This document shows positions 56,132 through 63,799 of a stretch of DNA of 64,000 nt, in pieces (position 1 is the stretch's first letter; the number at the start of each line of letters is the position of its first letter). The notes below the pieces were generated by a model. That model saw only the letters and a program-made list of their open reading frames with translations. It was not told the origin of the DNA and did no database searches. Location of the stretch: positions 186,001-250,000 of the forward strand of contig NZ_BMJV01000001.1 in NCBI RefSeq assembly GCF_014643635.1, written 5' to 3'. Position numbers and translations under genes: made by a program. The DNA comes from Salipiger pallidus. GTDB taxonomy: Bacteria > Pseudomonadota > Alphaproteobacteria > Rhodobacterales > Rhodobacteraceae.

Positions 56132-57994
56132 TCAGGCCAAAAGCTGCTCCAGTTCCAGCTCCATCTGGATAACGAAGCCGGATGCGGTCGATGCAAAGTC
56201 GACCCGGCCCATGAACTGCCCCTCGACCGTTGCCTTGATCAAACGGCTGCCGAAACCCGATCCCGAGACCACATCTGGTTTCGGCGTGGGGCATTCCTCG
56301 GCCCATGTGATCGTCAGTGTAGACCCGGAGACCGTCCAGCGGATCGTAAGGTGGCCGCCCGGCTGGAGCAGCGCACCATACTTTGCAGCGTTGGTCGCAA
56401 GCTCGTGCAAGATCAGGGCCATACCGGTCGCGGCCCGTTCGCCAAGCTGCATCTGCGGTCCGTCACAAAGACTTGCACCGACGAGATCCCCACCGAGGTG
56501 CGGCGCCAGGATCTGGTCGACCAGATCGCTGAGCGACACGGTGCCCGATGTGATGGTCCCCTGACCGCTGAACCGGATCAGGTTGTGGGCTTGCGCCAAC
56601 GCCTGCATGCGCCCCTGAACCGAGGCGGCCATCTCCGCAGGGGTTTCGCTCGTGCGCGCCGCCATCGACACGATGCCACCGACGAGCGTGAACAGGTTCT
56701 TCACGCGGTGGTTCAACTCGTCAAGAAGCAGTTGCCGACTTTCCTCAGCCATCTTGATGGCGTGAATATCCGTACAGGTTCCGTACCAGCGGACGATCTG
56801 GCCGCTCTCGTCGCGCACGCATTGAGCCCGCCCGATCATCCAGCGATACTCTCCAGAGCGGTGCCGCAGGCGGTATTCGATGTGGTAGGGCTTGCCCGTT
56901 GCCAAGCTGCCTGCCCAGACTTCCGTCGTGCGGTCCTGATCCTCGGGATGGAACATCCCCTTCCATGCCTGTCCGTCGGTCGAGCCCTGCGGAACACCCG
57001 TGAAGTCGTACCACCGGTCGTTGAAGTAGTCATGATACCCGTCAGGCCGTGTCGACCAGATCATCTGGTCGATCGAGTTCGCGATCGCATGGTATTTCTG
57101 CTCGCTGTCGCGCACGGCCGTCAGGGCGCGCATCGTCTCGGTAACGTCTGTCGCCTGGACAAAGATTCCCTGCCGCGCTCCAACCTCATCAGAAATCGGC
57201 TGGAACACGAAATCGACATGTCGCTGCTCTGTGTGGCCGCTTCGGTTGAAGGCGACTGGTACGGCGCGCCCGACATGGGGTTCTCCGGTGCAGTAAACTT
57301 GGTCGAGCAGATCCGTGAAGCCCTGATCGACCACCTCAGGCAAGACATCCCTGACCGCCTTGCCGAGAAGGTCCTGCTTCCCAACAAGATCAAGGTAGGC
57401 CGGGTTGGCAATGTCGAACACATGGTCGGGGCCCCGAAGGATGGCGATCGCGCCAGGGGCTTGCCGAAACATTCTCGACAGGCGGGAGACTTCTTTCGCG
57501 GCGTTCAGACGCGCCTGTACGATCTGGGTCGTCTCGTTCCCCTGGTTGAATATTCCGGAAATGCGATTGTCCTCGCCCCGGATTGCGGTGAAGCTGTAGT
57601 TCCAATAGGTTTCCTGAACGATCCCGCCGCGCTTTATCGGCAACATCTGATCGTAGGCGGAGAATCCTTCGCCAGTTTCGAGTACCTTCGCGAATTGCGG
57701 CCCCACCACCTCCCAGATGTCACCCCAGACTTCCGCCGCCGGACGGCCAAGCGCCCAGGGATGGCGCTCGGCGGGGATCGGTGACCAGGCATCGTTGTAG
57801 AGCAACCGAAGCTCGGGCCCCCAGTAGATTGCCGTCGGGAAGCTGGAGTTGAGGCTGATCGACAGCGCCGACCGGAGCGACTGCGGCCACGTCTGCACCG
57901 GGCCAAGAGGCGTAGATGCCCAGTCGTAGTCCCGGATGAGTTGCCCCATCCTGCCACCACCGTCCAGGAACGCCCCTGCCGCATCGAGACCCAT
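56132..57994 (-). CDS. HWE-family sensor histidine kinase with PAS domains
   Basis: A 620-residue soluble sensor kinase. PAS-like domains: residues ~20-150 (LGPVQTWPQSLRSALSISLN), ~165-280 (MFRQAPGAIAILRGPDHVFD) and ~290-410 (NDRWYDFTGVPQGSTDGQAW, PAS-3 type). The phospho-acceptor box is LLDELNHRVKNLFTLVGGIV. The N box LILHELATNAAKYGAL and WAE in the G1 region are diagnostic of HWE kinases. No flavin LOV cysteine motif is seen. ATG 57994 has GGAG; 58012 is an alternative. No partner response regulator is in the window. Confidence 0.9.
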   Translation of the reverse strand: MGLDAAGAFLDGGGRMGQLIRDYDWASTPLGPVQTWPQSLRSALSISLNSSFPTAIYWGPELRLLYNDAWSPIPAERHPWALGRPAAEVWGDIWEVVGPQFAKVLETGEGFSAYDQMLPIKRGGIVQETYWNYSFTAIRGEDNRISGIFNQGNETTQIVQARLNAAKEVSRLSRMFRQAPGAIAILRGPDHVFDIANPAYLDLVGKQDLLGKAVRDVLPEVVDQGFTDLLDQVYCTGEPHVGRAVPVAFNRSGHTEQRHVDFVFQPISDEVGARQGIFVQATDVTETMRALTAVRDSEQKYHAIANSIDQMIWSTRPDGYHDYFNDRWYDFTGVPQGSTDGQAWKGMFHPEDQDRTTEVWAGSLATGKPYHIEYRLRHRSGEYRWMIGRAQCVRDESGQIVRWYGTCTDIHAIKMAEESRQLLLDELNHRVKNLFTLVGGIVSMAARTSETPAEMAASVQGRMQALAQAHNLIRFSGQGTITSGTVSLSDLVDQILAPHLGGDLVGASLCDGPQMQLGERAATGMALILHELATNAAKYGALLQPGGHLTIRWTVSGSTLTITWAEECPTPKPDVVSGSGFGSRLIKATVEGQFMGRVDFASTASGFVIQMELELEQLLA

Positions 57995-58404
57995 GGTTGC
58001 TCCTTCGTCCATTCCTCAGGCCAGAAGCCCTCAGGATCGTGGCATAGTCCGGTCTTTTCCGAAAGACGACATCACACGAGGGCGAGCTCCAAGGTGTTCG
58101 GGCAAGCGAGTTTATCAGCTCGGCCTCGGTTCGGCTTTGGTCAAGCAATTTAGCGCAGAAAATGAATGGTCGCCCCGCGAGACTACGCCGGGGCCTCGCC
58201 CCACGCGTCCGGCCCTCTCCGGACATTCGCCAGGTTGGGGCCCGCCGCGCTGCAGCTTGCCCGAACCGGCCATTCAGGCCTTCGCGCAGCATTTCCTACG
58301 ATCCGATGTCGGCAGTGCGGACAAAGTGGGCTTTCGCTGAGGTTGCGCCAACGTCTGGTTTGGTAAATCAAGCAGGTACAGCTTTTTGAGCCAAAGGACT
58401 TTCC
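57995..58404. other. Divergent intergenic region with repeat-family copy
   Basis: No gene. CATTCAGGCCTTCGCGCAGC and AAGTGGGCTTTCGCTGAG (58,270-58,340) resemble other copies at 56,020 and 53,570. Promoters for the kinase and the SRPBCC gene should lie here; none is clear enough to place. Confidence 0.35.
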
Positions 58405-58860
58405 ATGAAGACCGTGAAACTGGAGCACGAATATGCCTCACCGGCAAAGGATGTCTGGGCGTTGGCAACGGACCTTGATGCTCTCAGGGAGATTATGGAT
58501 GGCGTTGTCACCTTCGAGGGCTTGCCGAACGGTCGCGTCTATCGGGGCCAGAAGATGACCGTCCAGGTATCGCTGTTTGGAAGGTTGCCGGCTCAGCCGT
58601 ATTTCATGGAAGTCTTGGAATGTGACGACGACGCAATGATATTGCGGTCTTTTGAAAAGGGCGCAGGAGTCAAGTCGTGGCGCCACACTCTGACCGTTGA
58701 ACCGCACCAATCAGGATCCCGGCTGCGTGACATTATTGAGATCGACGCGGGCCGGATGTCGTGGGTCTTCGCTGCCTGGGCGCGGTTTCTGTATCGCAAG
58801 CGACACGAACCGCGCGTTCGCATGTTGGCGGAAATGCAGGCGAAACGGTCTGCGAGTTAG
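58405..58860 (+). CDS. SRPBCC (START-like) family protein
   Basis: A 151-residue helix-grip protein. VKLEHEYASPAKDVWALATD is the typical SRPBCC beginning, with GQKMTVQVSLFGRLPAQPYF and SGSRLRDIIEIDAGRMSWVF later and a basic C-terminal helix. These proteins bind hydrophobic ligands. ATG 58405 follows AAAGGA. Monocistronic. Confidence 0.8.
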   Translation: MKTVKLEHEYASPAKDVWALATDLDALREIMDGVVTFEGLPNGRVYRGQKMTVQVSLFGRLPAQPYFMEVLECDDDAMILRSFEKGAGVKSWRHTLTVEPHQSGSRLRDIIEIDAGRMSWVFAAWARFLYRKRHEPRVRMLAEMQAKRSAS

Positions 58861-59098
58861 TTGTCCGATCCAGTGTCGCCACTAAGTGGAGCGAGATGGA
58901 CTGCGGTACTCCGCAATATATGCAGCGAGCTGCAAGAGGGGCTCGGAGCAGACATGCGGTGCCGCGGCGAATCCTGCTCCACGCAGGCAGCGGCGACCGT
59001 GGCTCTCGGCCCGAAGCTGCCGTTCGCAAGCCTTGTAAAAGCTTTACTGCAGCATCTCGAACTAGACCTTGGCAACTCTCCAAATGCCCACAAATGTT
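58861..59098. other. Intergenic DNA with repeat-family copy
   Basis: No gene. CTCGGCCCGAAGCTGCCGTT (about 59,004-59,023) is nearly the same as a segment near 55,960. The AT-rich operon begins right after. Confidence 0.35.
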
Positions 59099-59587
59099 TC
59101 AATACCCACAACGGGTGTGCCGTAAGATTGCCTCGATTTTAAAAATAATGTGACAAATCTCTCGAAACGTTTCTGGAGATGCCTCCATATCTTTTGTTTG
59201 AAATTTTCCACCTGTCGCCCGAGTGAAAAGTTTTACATCCAAGTTATCAAACTCGCTAAACCTTTTTCCGAGCAGTTTCGCCATTACCTCTCGGTACTCA
59301 GCTGTTGCGGCCAATCTACTTGCTAGCTTATGCTCTGCAGACTTCAATTCATGAATCTTCCCTTGATCATCCCACTTCCCGAGCCAACACGCTTCACAAA
59401 GATCCAGAACTTCCCTAAGGTCAGAACTGAATTCAAGTAAAACCTCTCTCTTCGAGACCCTTTTGTTCAATATCAGTGTGTAAGTAAAGGCGAGGAGCGC
59501 CCCGAAACCAACCGCTGCTAGCGCGCTTAGATATGTGTGGTAAGTTGGTGTAGGCGAGACAGAGGACCACAGAAATATAGAAAGCAT
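59099..59587 (-). CDS. Small membrane protein, third gene of GHKL/STAS operon
   Basis: A 162-residue protein of no recognised family. One strong transmembrane segment near residues 17-40 (YLSALAAVGFGALLAFTYTL), perhaps preceded by a second short hydrophobic stretch (MLSIFLWSSV). Then a charged, helical cytoplasmic part follows (KRVSKREVLLEFSSDLREVL, SAEHKLASRLAATAEYREVM). The coding DNA is AT-rich compared with all surrounding genes. It starts 29 bp after the STAS-like gene with only a weak ribosome site. Likely the membrane-acting output of the module. Confidence 0.65.
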   Translation of the reverse strand: MLSIFLWSSVSPTPTYHTYLSALAAVGFGALLAFTYTLILNKRVSKREVLLEFSSDLREVLDLCEACWLGKWDDQGKIHELKSAEHKLASRLAATAEYREVMAKLLGKRFSEFDNLDVKLFTRATGGKFQTKDMEASPETFREICHIIFKIEAILRHTRCGY

Positions 59588-59616
59588 ACGGAAATAATCT
59601 CTTTATATCCCTGAAC

Positions 59617-59961
59617 TCACCTTTCGACCTTTGCGTCCCCAATGTGCTCAAAGATGCTAGCGCTATATCTATCATAGTAGGGGGTTTTAGGCACTAAACT
59701 CAGCCGCTTCTTAATTTCATTTTTTGGAATTATCCCCTTACGCACTAGCCCCCCGAAGGCTTCCTCAAGGAAGGAAGATCCAAAGTTCAAAACGCCTTCT
59801 AAAGAGATCTCAACAATTCTATCCTCACGTACTGCCGTTTGAAATGCGGGGGTCAGAACAGAATCTCTATATTTCTGCCCGTTGTAATCCCCATCGTTGT
59901 CATCACGCCCCGACGGGAATTTTGAAAAGTCGGAAAGCTTTAGCATAATATTTTCACTCAT
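59617..59961 (-). CDS. STAS-like domain protein (DUF4325)
   Basis: A 114-residue single-domain protein. The DUF4325 signature is clear: YNGQKYRDSVLTPAF, then RIVEISLEGVLNFGSSFLEE and AFGGLVRKG (Ser62-Ser63 sit where anti-anti-sigma factors carry their phospho-Ser). ATG 59961 overlaps the ATPase stop and has GGAG at -10; 59946 and 59970 are alternatives. STAS proteins are the classic binding partners of GHKL ATPases in partner switching, and the gene overlap supports a direct complex. Confidence 0.85.
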   Translation of the reverse strand: MSENIMLKLSDFSKFPSGRDDNDGDYNGQKYRDSVLTPAFQTAVREDRIVEISLEGVLNFGSSFLEEAFGGLVRKGIIPKNEIKKRLSLVPKTPYYDRYSASIFEHIGDAKVER

Positions 59962-61207
59962 TCGTTTCAACTCCAGCCGGGAGCGACAGGCGCCACTCCA
60001 CTAAAGTGCCTTCTAGCTCGGTAGACAACCCGCTCTTGGTGATGCCAGTTCCCTTACTATATCGATAAAAGCCGTACCTACTGACGATGCTGATGGACCC
60101 ATCATCACAAAGATCAATTAAAGATTGCATCTGCGGCAGGCCAAGACCTCGCTGAGGATCTTGCGTCTGAGTTTTTCCTTTTTTCATAGAATAGTTAATA
60201 TAGTGCTGATCGTGCGTGCCGATACGTTCAGCCTTATCGCGATCGTAATCGAAATCTGGCACTACCGATCGCATTATGGTTTCGACTGCATGTTTAAACC
60301 ATTCCCGCTGTGGAAGAGTTCCAGGGATTGTAGCCCCTTGATCATATACCACCACTCGAATTTCGCGTTTATCGCGATCAGCTTGCGCCGCAAACCACCA
60401 CTGTCCAATCGTGTCGTACTCTGAGTTTTCGACAAATTCTTTGGGGTATGCATGACGAGCGACATTGATCATAGCTTCGCTAACAACGCTATTGATATCT
60501 ATCAGCAGCTGTTCAGCATACTCGTCATCAACCGAAAGGAACCTTAGCAGTTCCAATACACGGTCCGAACATTCTTCCAGACCATTTGCATTAGTCCCGG
60601 ACACAGCACTAGTCACTTTTCGACCAGAAACACCTCCAATGTGGACAGGTATTCCAGAGCCAACCCCCACATGCCCAACGAACTCAAAGAATCCCACATC
60701 ATGTAAAACCTGAAAAACGTCTTGAGGCCACTCACCGTAATTAATGGCTGGGGGTGTTATACCGGACATACGTCGTGCTCGGTCATAGCATGATGCGATG
60801 ACAAGTGCAGCCGATACAGATATAGATTCAATCTTAGAGAAATCATAGAACGTAGAAATACGTGGCAAGCGATTGGGAATCTCTTTCACCCAATTTACAC
60901 GATTAGATGATGGAGATCTTTTTCTCCCCATCTTTTCTCTAATAGACTTTAGGAAGAGGAGAGTATCTTCAATTCCATCCTCAAAATTTATGAGATGAGG
61001 CGGGTTCATTGGAGGTTTCATACAGAGTGCTGTGCGCTCTTGCTGACCGTCCCAAATGCGTACCTTAAAGGCCTTGGGATTAGGGACGCCTTGCGACGAG
61101 AAACTCCGAATGGCCGTCAATCTACGAGCCCGACGAACGTGGTGTCTCTGCGCTCTCACTGATCGATGCGCCAATATGGCCTTATAACGAGGGGTGAGCT
61201 TCTTCAT
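59954..61207 (-). CDS. GHKL (Bergerat-fold) ATPase with STAS-like N-terminal domain
   Basis: A 417-residue protein. Residues 1-35 are strongly basic (YKAILAHRSVRAQRHHVRRA). Residues ~115-180 look STAS-like (ISTFYDFSKIESISVSAALV, DVFQVLHDVGFFEFVG). Residues ~215-410 form an ATPase: N box EAMINVARHAYP (Glu244, Asn248), G1 VVVYDQGATIP (Asp289-x-Gly291), G2 PQRGLGLPQM (Gly354). No phospho-acceptor His box is seen, so it is closer to SpoIIAB/RsbW-type ATPases than to sensor kinases. It heads an AT-rich three-gene operon with overlapping genes. Confidence 0.85.
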   Translation of the reverse strand: MKKLTPRYKAILAHRSVRAQRHHVRRARRLTAIRSFSSQGVPNPKAFKVRIWDGQQERTALCMKPPMNPPHLINFEDGIEDTLLFLKSIREKMGRKRSPSSNRVNWVKEIPNRLPRISTFYDFSKIESISVSAALVIASCYDRARRMSGITPPAINYGEWPQDVFQVLHDVGFFEFVGHVGVGSGIPVHIGGVSGRKVTSAVSGTNANGLEECSDRVLELLRFLSVDDEYAEQLLIDINSVVSEAMINVARHAYPKEFVENSEYDTIGQWWFAAQADRDKREIRVVVYDQGATIPGTLPQREWFKHAVETIMRSVVPDFDYDRDKAERIGTHDQHYINYSMKKGKTQTQDPQRGLGLPQMQSLIDLCDDGSISIVSRYGFYRYSKGTGITKSGLSTELEGTLVEWRLSLPAGVETNE

Positions 61208-61818
61208 CTATAAGTCGGCCAACTGAAAAGTTACGTTGTGCAGCGCGGCATGTACGTTGTGAGCTTTCTCAGCGCAAGTTCTTCGCGTCCTCCAGATCAA
61301 GCTAGTGGACTACCTTGTGCGCGCGCAAGGCTGAACTATCTTACTTTAAGTGACGTAGGGTGGTTTGAAGCTGTATTTCAAGTGGTTACCTATGCCCGAT
61401 CGCCCATCCAGAACTTTGATGCAGCTAAGAAGTAGGTCGGCCGCTTGTCGTTCCTTCTCGCTTAGCGGGTCATAGCAACGAAGATCGGTATTCCGCCCTT
61501 CGTGTCGTCCAGGCGGCTACTGCCCCATGTTCCTCACTGAATGTCCGCTTCCTCGGGTCGACCGGGGCACCTTGGCGTCCGCAGCGAAGGTCCGCTCCCC
61601 GCCCTTTCTGACAGCGCCTGGTGTCACGCTTAGCGCTTTAAGAATGTCGCCAACGGGCGGCGTCTGTAGAACCGCTGTGTCGGACGGATCCCGCCACCCC
61701 GACAGCAACCCAGTGCGCCGACCTACCCCGCATGGCTGAGCCATGGCAGCAGGTTGACTCTGCATAGCCAAAACGCTGCAATGCAGCCGCAATCTACTAC
61801 CTCCGGACTGGCTCCAAC
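61208..61818. other. Divergent intergenic region ahead of the GHKL operon and the exonuclease gene
   Basis: No convincing gene in 611 bp. The left part is AT-rich and holds the TACGTTGTG direct repeats. The right part (61,540-61,730) is GC-rich with ATGTCCGCTTCC and GGTCCGCTCCCC segments resembling the intergenic repeat family. The change in composition marks the edge of the AT-rich insert. Confidence 0.4.
61232..61261. repeat. TACGTTGTG direct repeats upstream of the GHKL operon
   Basis: Two identical 9-mers at 61232-61240 and 61253-61261 are spaced 21 bp start to start, two helical turns, about 30-50 bp upstream of the ATPase start. This is a candidate operator for the module. Confidence 0.5.
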
Positions 61819-62745
61819 ATGGTCAACCATACTCTTCGCACGTCAACATCGAACGCCTTCAGTGCCCTCGAGGCTGTTCTTTCGAAGAGCTACAGGTTCA
61901 TCGCGATCGATGTTGAGACAGCCAACTCTGACGCTGGCAGCATCTGCCAGATCGGTCTCGCCTGCGTCGGCGATAATTATGTGGAAGAAGTTGTTACGCT
62001 TCTGATCAATCCGCAGTGCCACTTCGGGGCAATGAACATCCAGATCCACGGCATCCGCCCCGAGCATGTCTCGGGTGAGCCCCTGTTCGAGGACTTCCTG
62101 GACGCGGTTGGTGACTTCCTCGAGCGGCACGCCCTGTTCCAGCACAGCTCGTTCGACTCCCGGGCCATCAAAAGCGCGACCGAGGCCTGCAACCGTATCT
62201 CCGCACCCCTGCAATGGAACGACAGCGTCAAGATCGCCCGACGCGCCTGGCCTGAATTCAAGGGCAACGGGGGGCATGGGCTCAGCCATCTCAAGACTGC
62301 GCTGGGGCTGGATTTCCGGCATCACGACGCCGGCGAGGATGCCCGCGCTTCGGCCGAGATCGTGTTGCTGGCGGAGGCGCAGATGGGCATGCCTTACCAG
62401 GACATCCTCGGCCCAAGCCAAACACGGCCGACCAGGAAGGCATCGGTCGCACGCACCGGCTGCACTGACGCACCGCTGTCCGGCAAGATCGCGGTATTTA
62501 CAGGGGCTCTCACCATGACTCGCCGGGAGACTGCCGAGGTCGCGTCGCGTGCGGGCATCACCACGGCGCAAAGCGTGTCGAAGAACGTTCATCTTCTGGT
62601 CGTTGGCGACCAAGACCTCTCAGCGCTGGCGGAGGATGAAAGCAAGAGCGCAAAGCATCGGAAGGCTGAGGCGCTAATTGCCAAAGGGTGCGAGCTGAGA
62701 ATCATCGGCGAGACTGACTTTCTCGCGCTAATCGCCGTGAGCTGA
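61819..62745 (+). CDS. DEDDh 3'-5' exonuclease fused to a BRCT domain
   Basis: A 308-residue protein. Residues ~25-185 are a DnaQ-like exonuclease: Asp31 and Glu33 (AIDVETANSD), Asp113 (SSFDSRAI), His169 and Asp174 (HDAGEDARASAE), with GHGLSHLKTALGL. Residues ~224-305 form a BRCT domain (LSGKIAVFTGALTMTRRETA ... VHLLVVGDQDLSALAEDESK). The combination resembles small pol III epsilon-like repair nucleases. It lies between the GHKL operon and attR, divergent from that operon, and may be part of the same accessory set. Confidence 0.88.
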   Translation: MVNHTLRTSTSNAFSALEAVLSKSYRFIAIDVETANSDAGSICQIGLACVGDNYVEEVVTLLINPQCHFGAMNIQIHGIRPEHVSGEPLFEDFLDAVGDFLERHALFQHSSFDSRAIKSATEACNRISAPLQWNDSVKIARRAWPEFKGNGGHGLSHLKTALGLDFRHHDAGEDARASAEIVLLAEAQMGMPYQDILGPSQTRPTRKASVARTGCTDAPLSGKIAVFTGALTMTRRETAEVASRAGITTAQSVSKNVHLLVVGDQDLSALAEDESKSAKHRKAEALIAKGCELRIIGETDFLALIAVS

Positions 62746-62923
62746 CGTTTCCCTATCCGTCCTTTGCAACAGGCTTGGACGCCCCAAGAGATGCCAAGTA
62801 TCCGAAATTCGGGCTTGGCACTCACCATGTCCGAATTTACTGACTGCGTAGAGTTTGAGCGGACGAAAGAGCCTTCCCGCTGAGCTCGTCTCCCTGAAAC
62901 GAGCCGGACGTATTCCAAGAGGC

Positions 62924-63154
62924 TCAAGTCACCTTGCCGTCCAGCGGCGTATCAAGGCCGTCCTTCGCGACCTCAAAGACCACCTGCCCGCCCTTGTCGA
63001 GGAACCGCTCGCGCTGCGCGACGCCAAAGTCACGGTAGGGATAGGTGCTGCGGGGGATCGGTGGGCTGAACTGCTCGAGGCGATCGGACGGCGCTTCATC
63101 GAGGGTCAGATCCGCAGGCTCGAGGTCATAAGCGAGGCAACGGACCAGCGTCAT
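62924..63154 (-). CDS. Possible small protein next to attR
   Basis: A 76-codon frame (MTLVRCLAYDLEPADLTLDE ... VVFEVAKDGLDTPLDGKVT) with composition close to real genes, but no ribosome site or family match. It lies where excision factors are often encoded. The rest of 62746-63160 shows nothing else. Confidence 0.3.
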   Translation of the reverse strand: MTLVRCLAYDLEPADLTLDEAPSDRLEQFSPPIPRSTYPYRDFGVAQRERFLDKGGQVVFEVAKDGLDTPLDGKVT

Positions 63155-63160
63155 TTTCCG

Positions 63161-63223
63161 TGGGACACCTGTCGCTTAACCTCTTGATTTCGCTCAGTCG
63201 CAAAATGCCGACATGTGGGACAC
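63161..63223. promoter_or_regulatory. Candidate integrase/excisionase arm sites, right
   Basis: CGTGGGACACCT (TGGGACAC at 63161-63168) and TGTGGGACACCT (TGGGACAC at 63216-63223) are direct repeats 55 bp apart, 40-100 bp inside attR. The same octamer flanks attL. Confidence 0.5.
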
Positions 63224-63263
63224 CTCTTCACTGATTTCCCGGCGAAAATCCGGATTTTCAGTA

Positions 63264-63285
63264 TCCCTTCACCCGCTCCAATCCC
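63264..63285. repeat. attR core, also left boundary of a second prophage
   Basis: The 22 bases are identical to the 3' end of tRNA-Gly and its flank at 18946-18967. The DNA to the right resembles the right flank of attL, so this core seems shared by two adjacent elements. Confidence 0.88.
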
Positions 63286-63600
63286 TCCCATTCCATCTAT
63301 ATTTATCAGACCATTGGGGCGTGATGTATCCCAGACCATCTCTGAGCCGTCGGACACTGCGGCATCTGAACGGCGTGCCGGGCTATGCTGTGCGGCCCAG
63401 ATAAGGGCTGCGGTTCCTCTCGGAAAAGCGCCCGGCGACCGCACCCAAGCACAGGATCTCGCAAGCGACATTGCCACCGATGGTGGTGAGTTTGCTGCTT
63501 GCGATGGGTGAGATATCGCAACGGGCCCTTTTCCGTCGAGCACGCCACAGAGACGCGAGCAATCTATCGCACCTTCACACCTACGCCTTTCGAGAGAGAG

Positions 63601-63630
63601 GGCCGCAAAGCCCCGTCGAGCTTTGCGGCC
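63601..63630. terminator. Hairpin conserved at both prophage left ends
   Basis: GGCCGCAAAGC pairs perfectly with GCTTTGCGGCC. The counterpart at 19350-19379 has the same CCCCGTC loop region but different, still pairing, stem bases. It probably ends minus-strand late transcription. Confidence 0.6.
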
Positions 63631-63799
63631 AAACCGATCAAGCATCGCAACGTGATCAGGATGGTGACATTGGGATGCCACACAACCTAAGATAATACAC
63701 GCCGGCTTTTCAAGCAACCGATTTAAGGGGAGGTCGCATTGCTGTTTCGAGAACTCAGCATTGCATGCAAGCAAAGCGCATCATTTCTCAGATGCTCCT

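Larger units (their letters stand above)
18946..63285. mobile_element. Lambda-type prophage, about 44.3 kb, in tRNA-Gly
   Basis: It is bounded by identical 22-bp att cores. Contents from attL: lysis cassette, tail, head and packaging genes (all minus), replication and immunity region, plus-strand early operon with tyrosine integrase, then about 10 kb of cargo to attR. The order of morphogenesis genes matches lambda and its genome size is in the packaging range of cos phages. All core modules look intact, so it may be inducible. The one uncertainty is that the integrase lies 10.4 kb from attR, so the cargo could have a separate history. Confidence 0.85.

Noticed and set aside
59433-59675. 80-codon frame with a hydrophobic stretch overlapping the membrane protein gene
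   Set aside because: It overlaps the STAS-like gene end and the 162-residue frame, which fills the space better and continues into a helical domain.
61238-61435. 65-codon frame in the divergent region
   Set aside because: No ribosome site, low-complexity and within promoter DNA.
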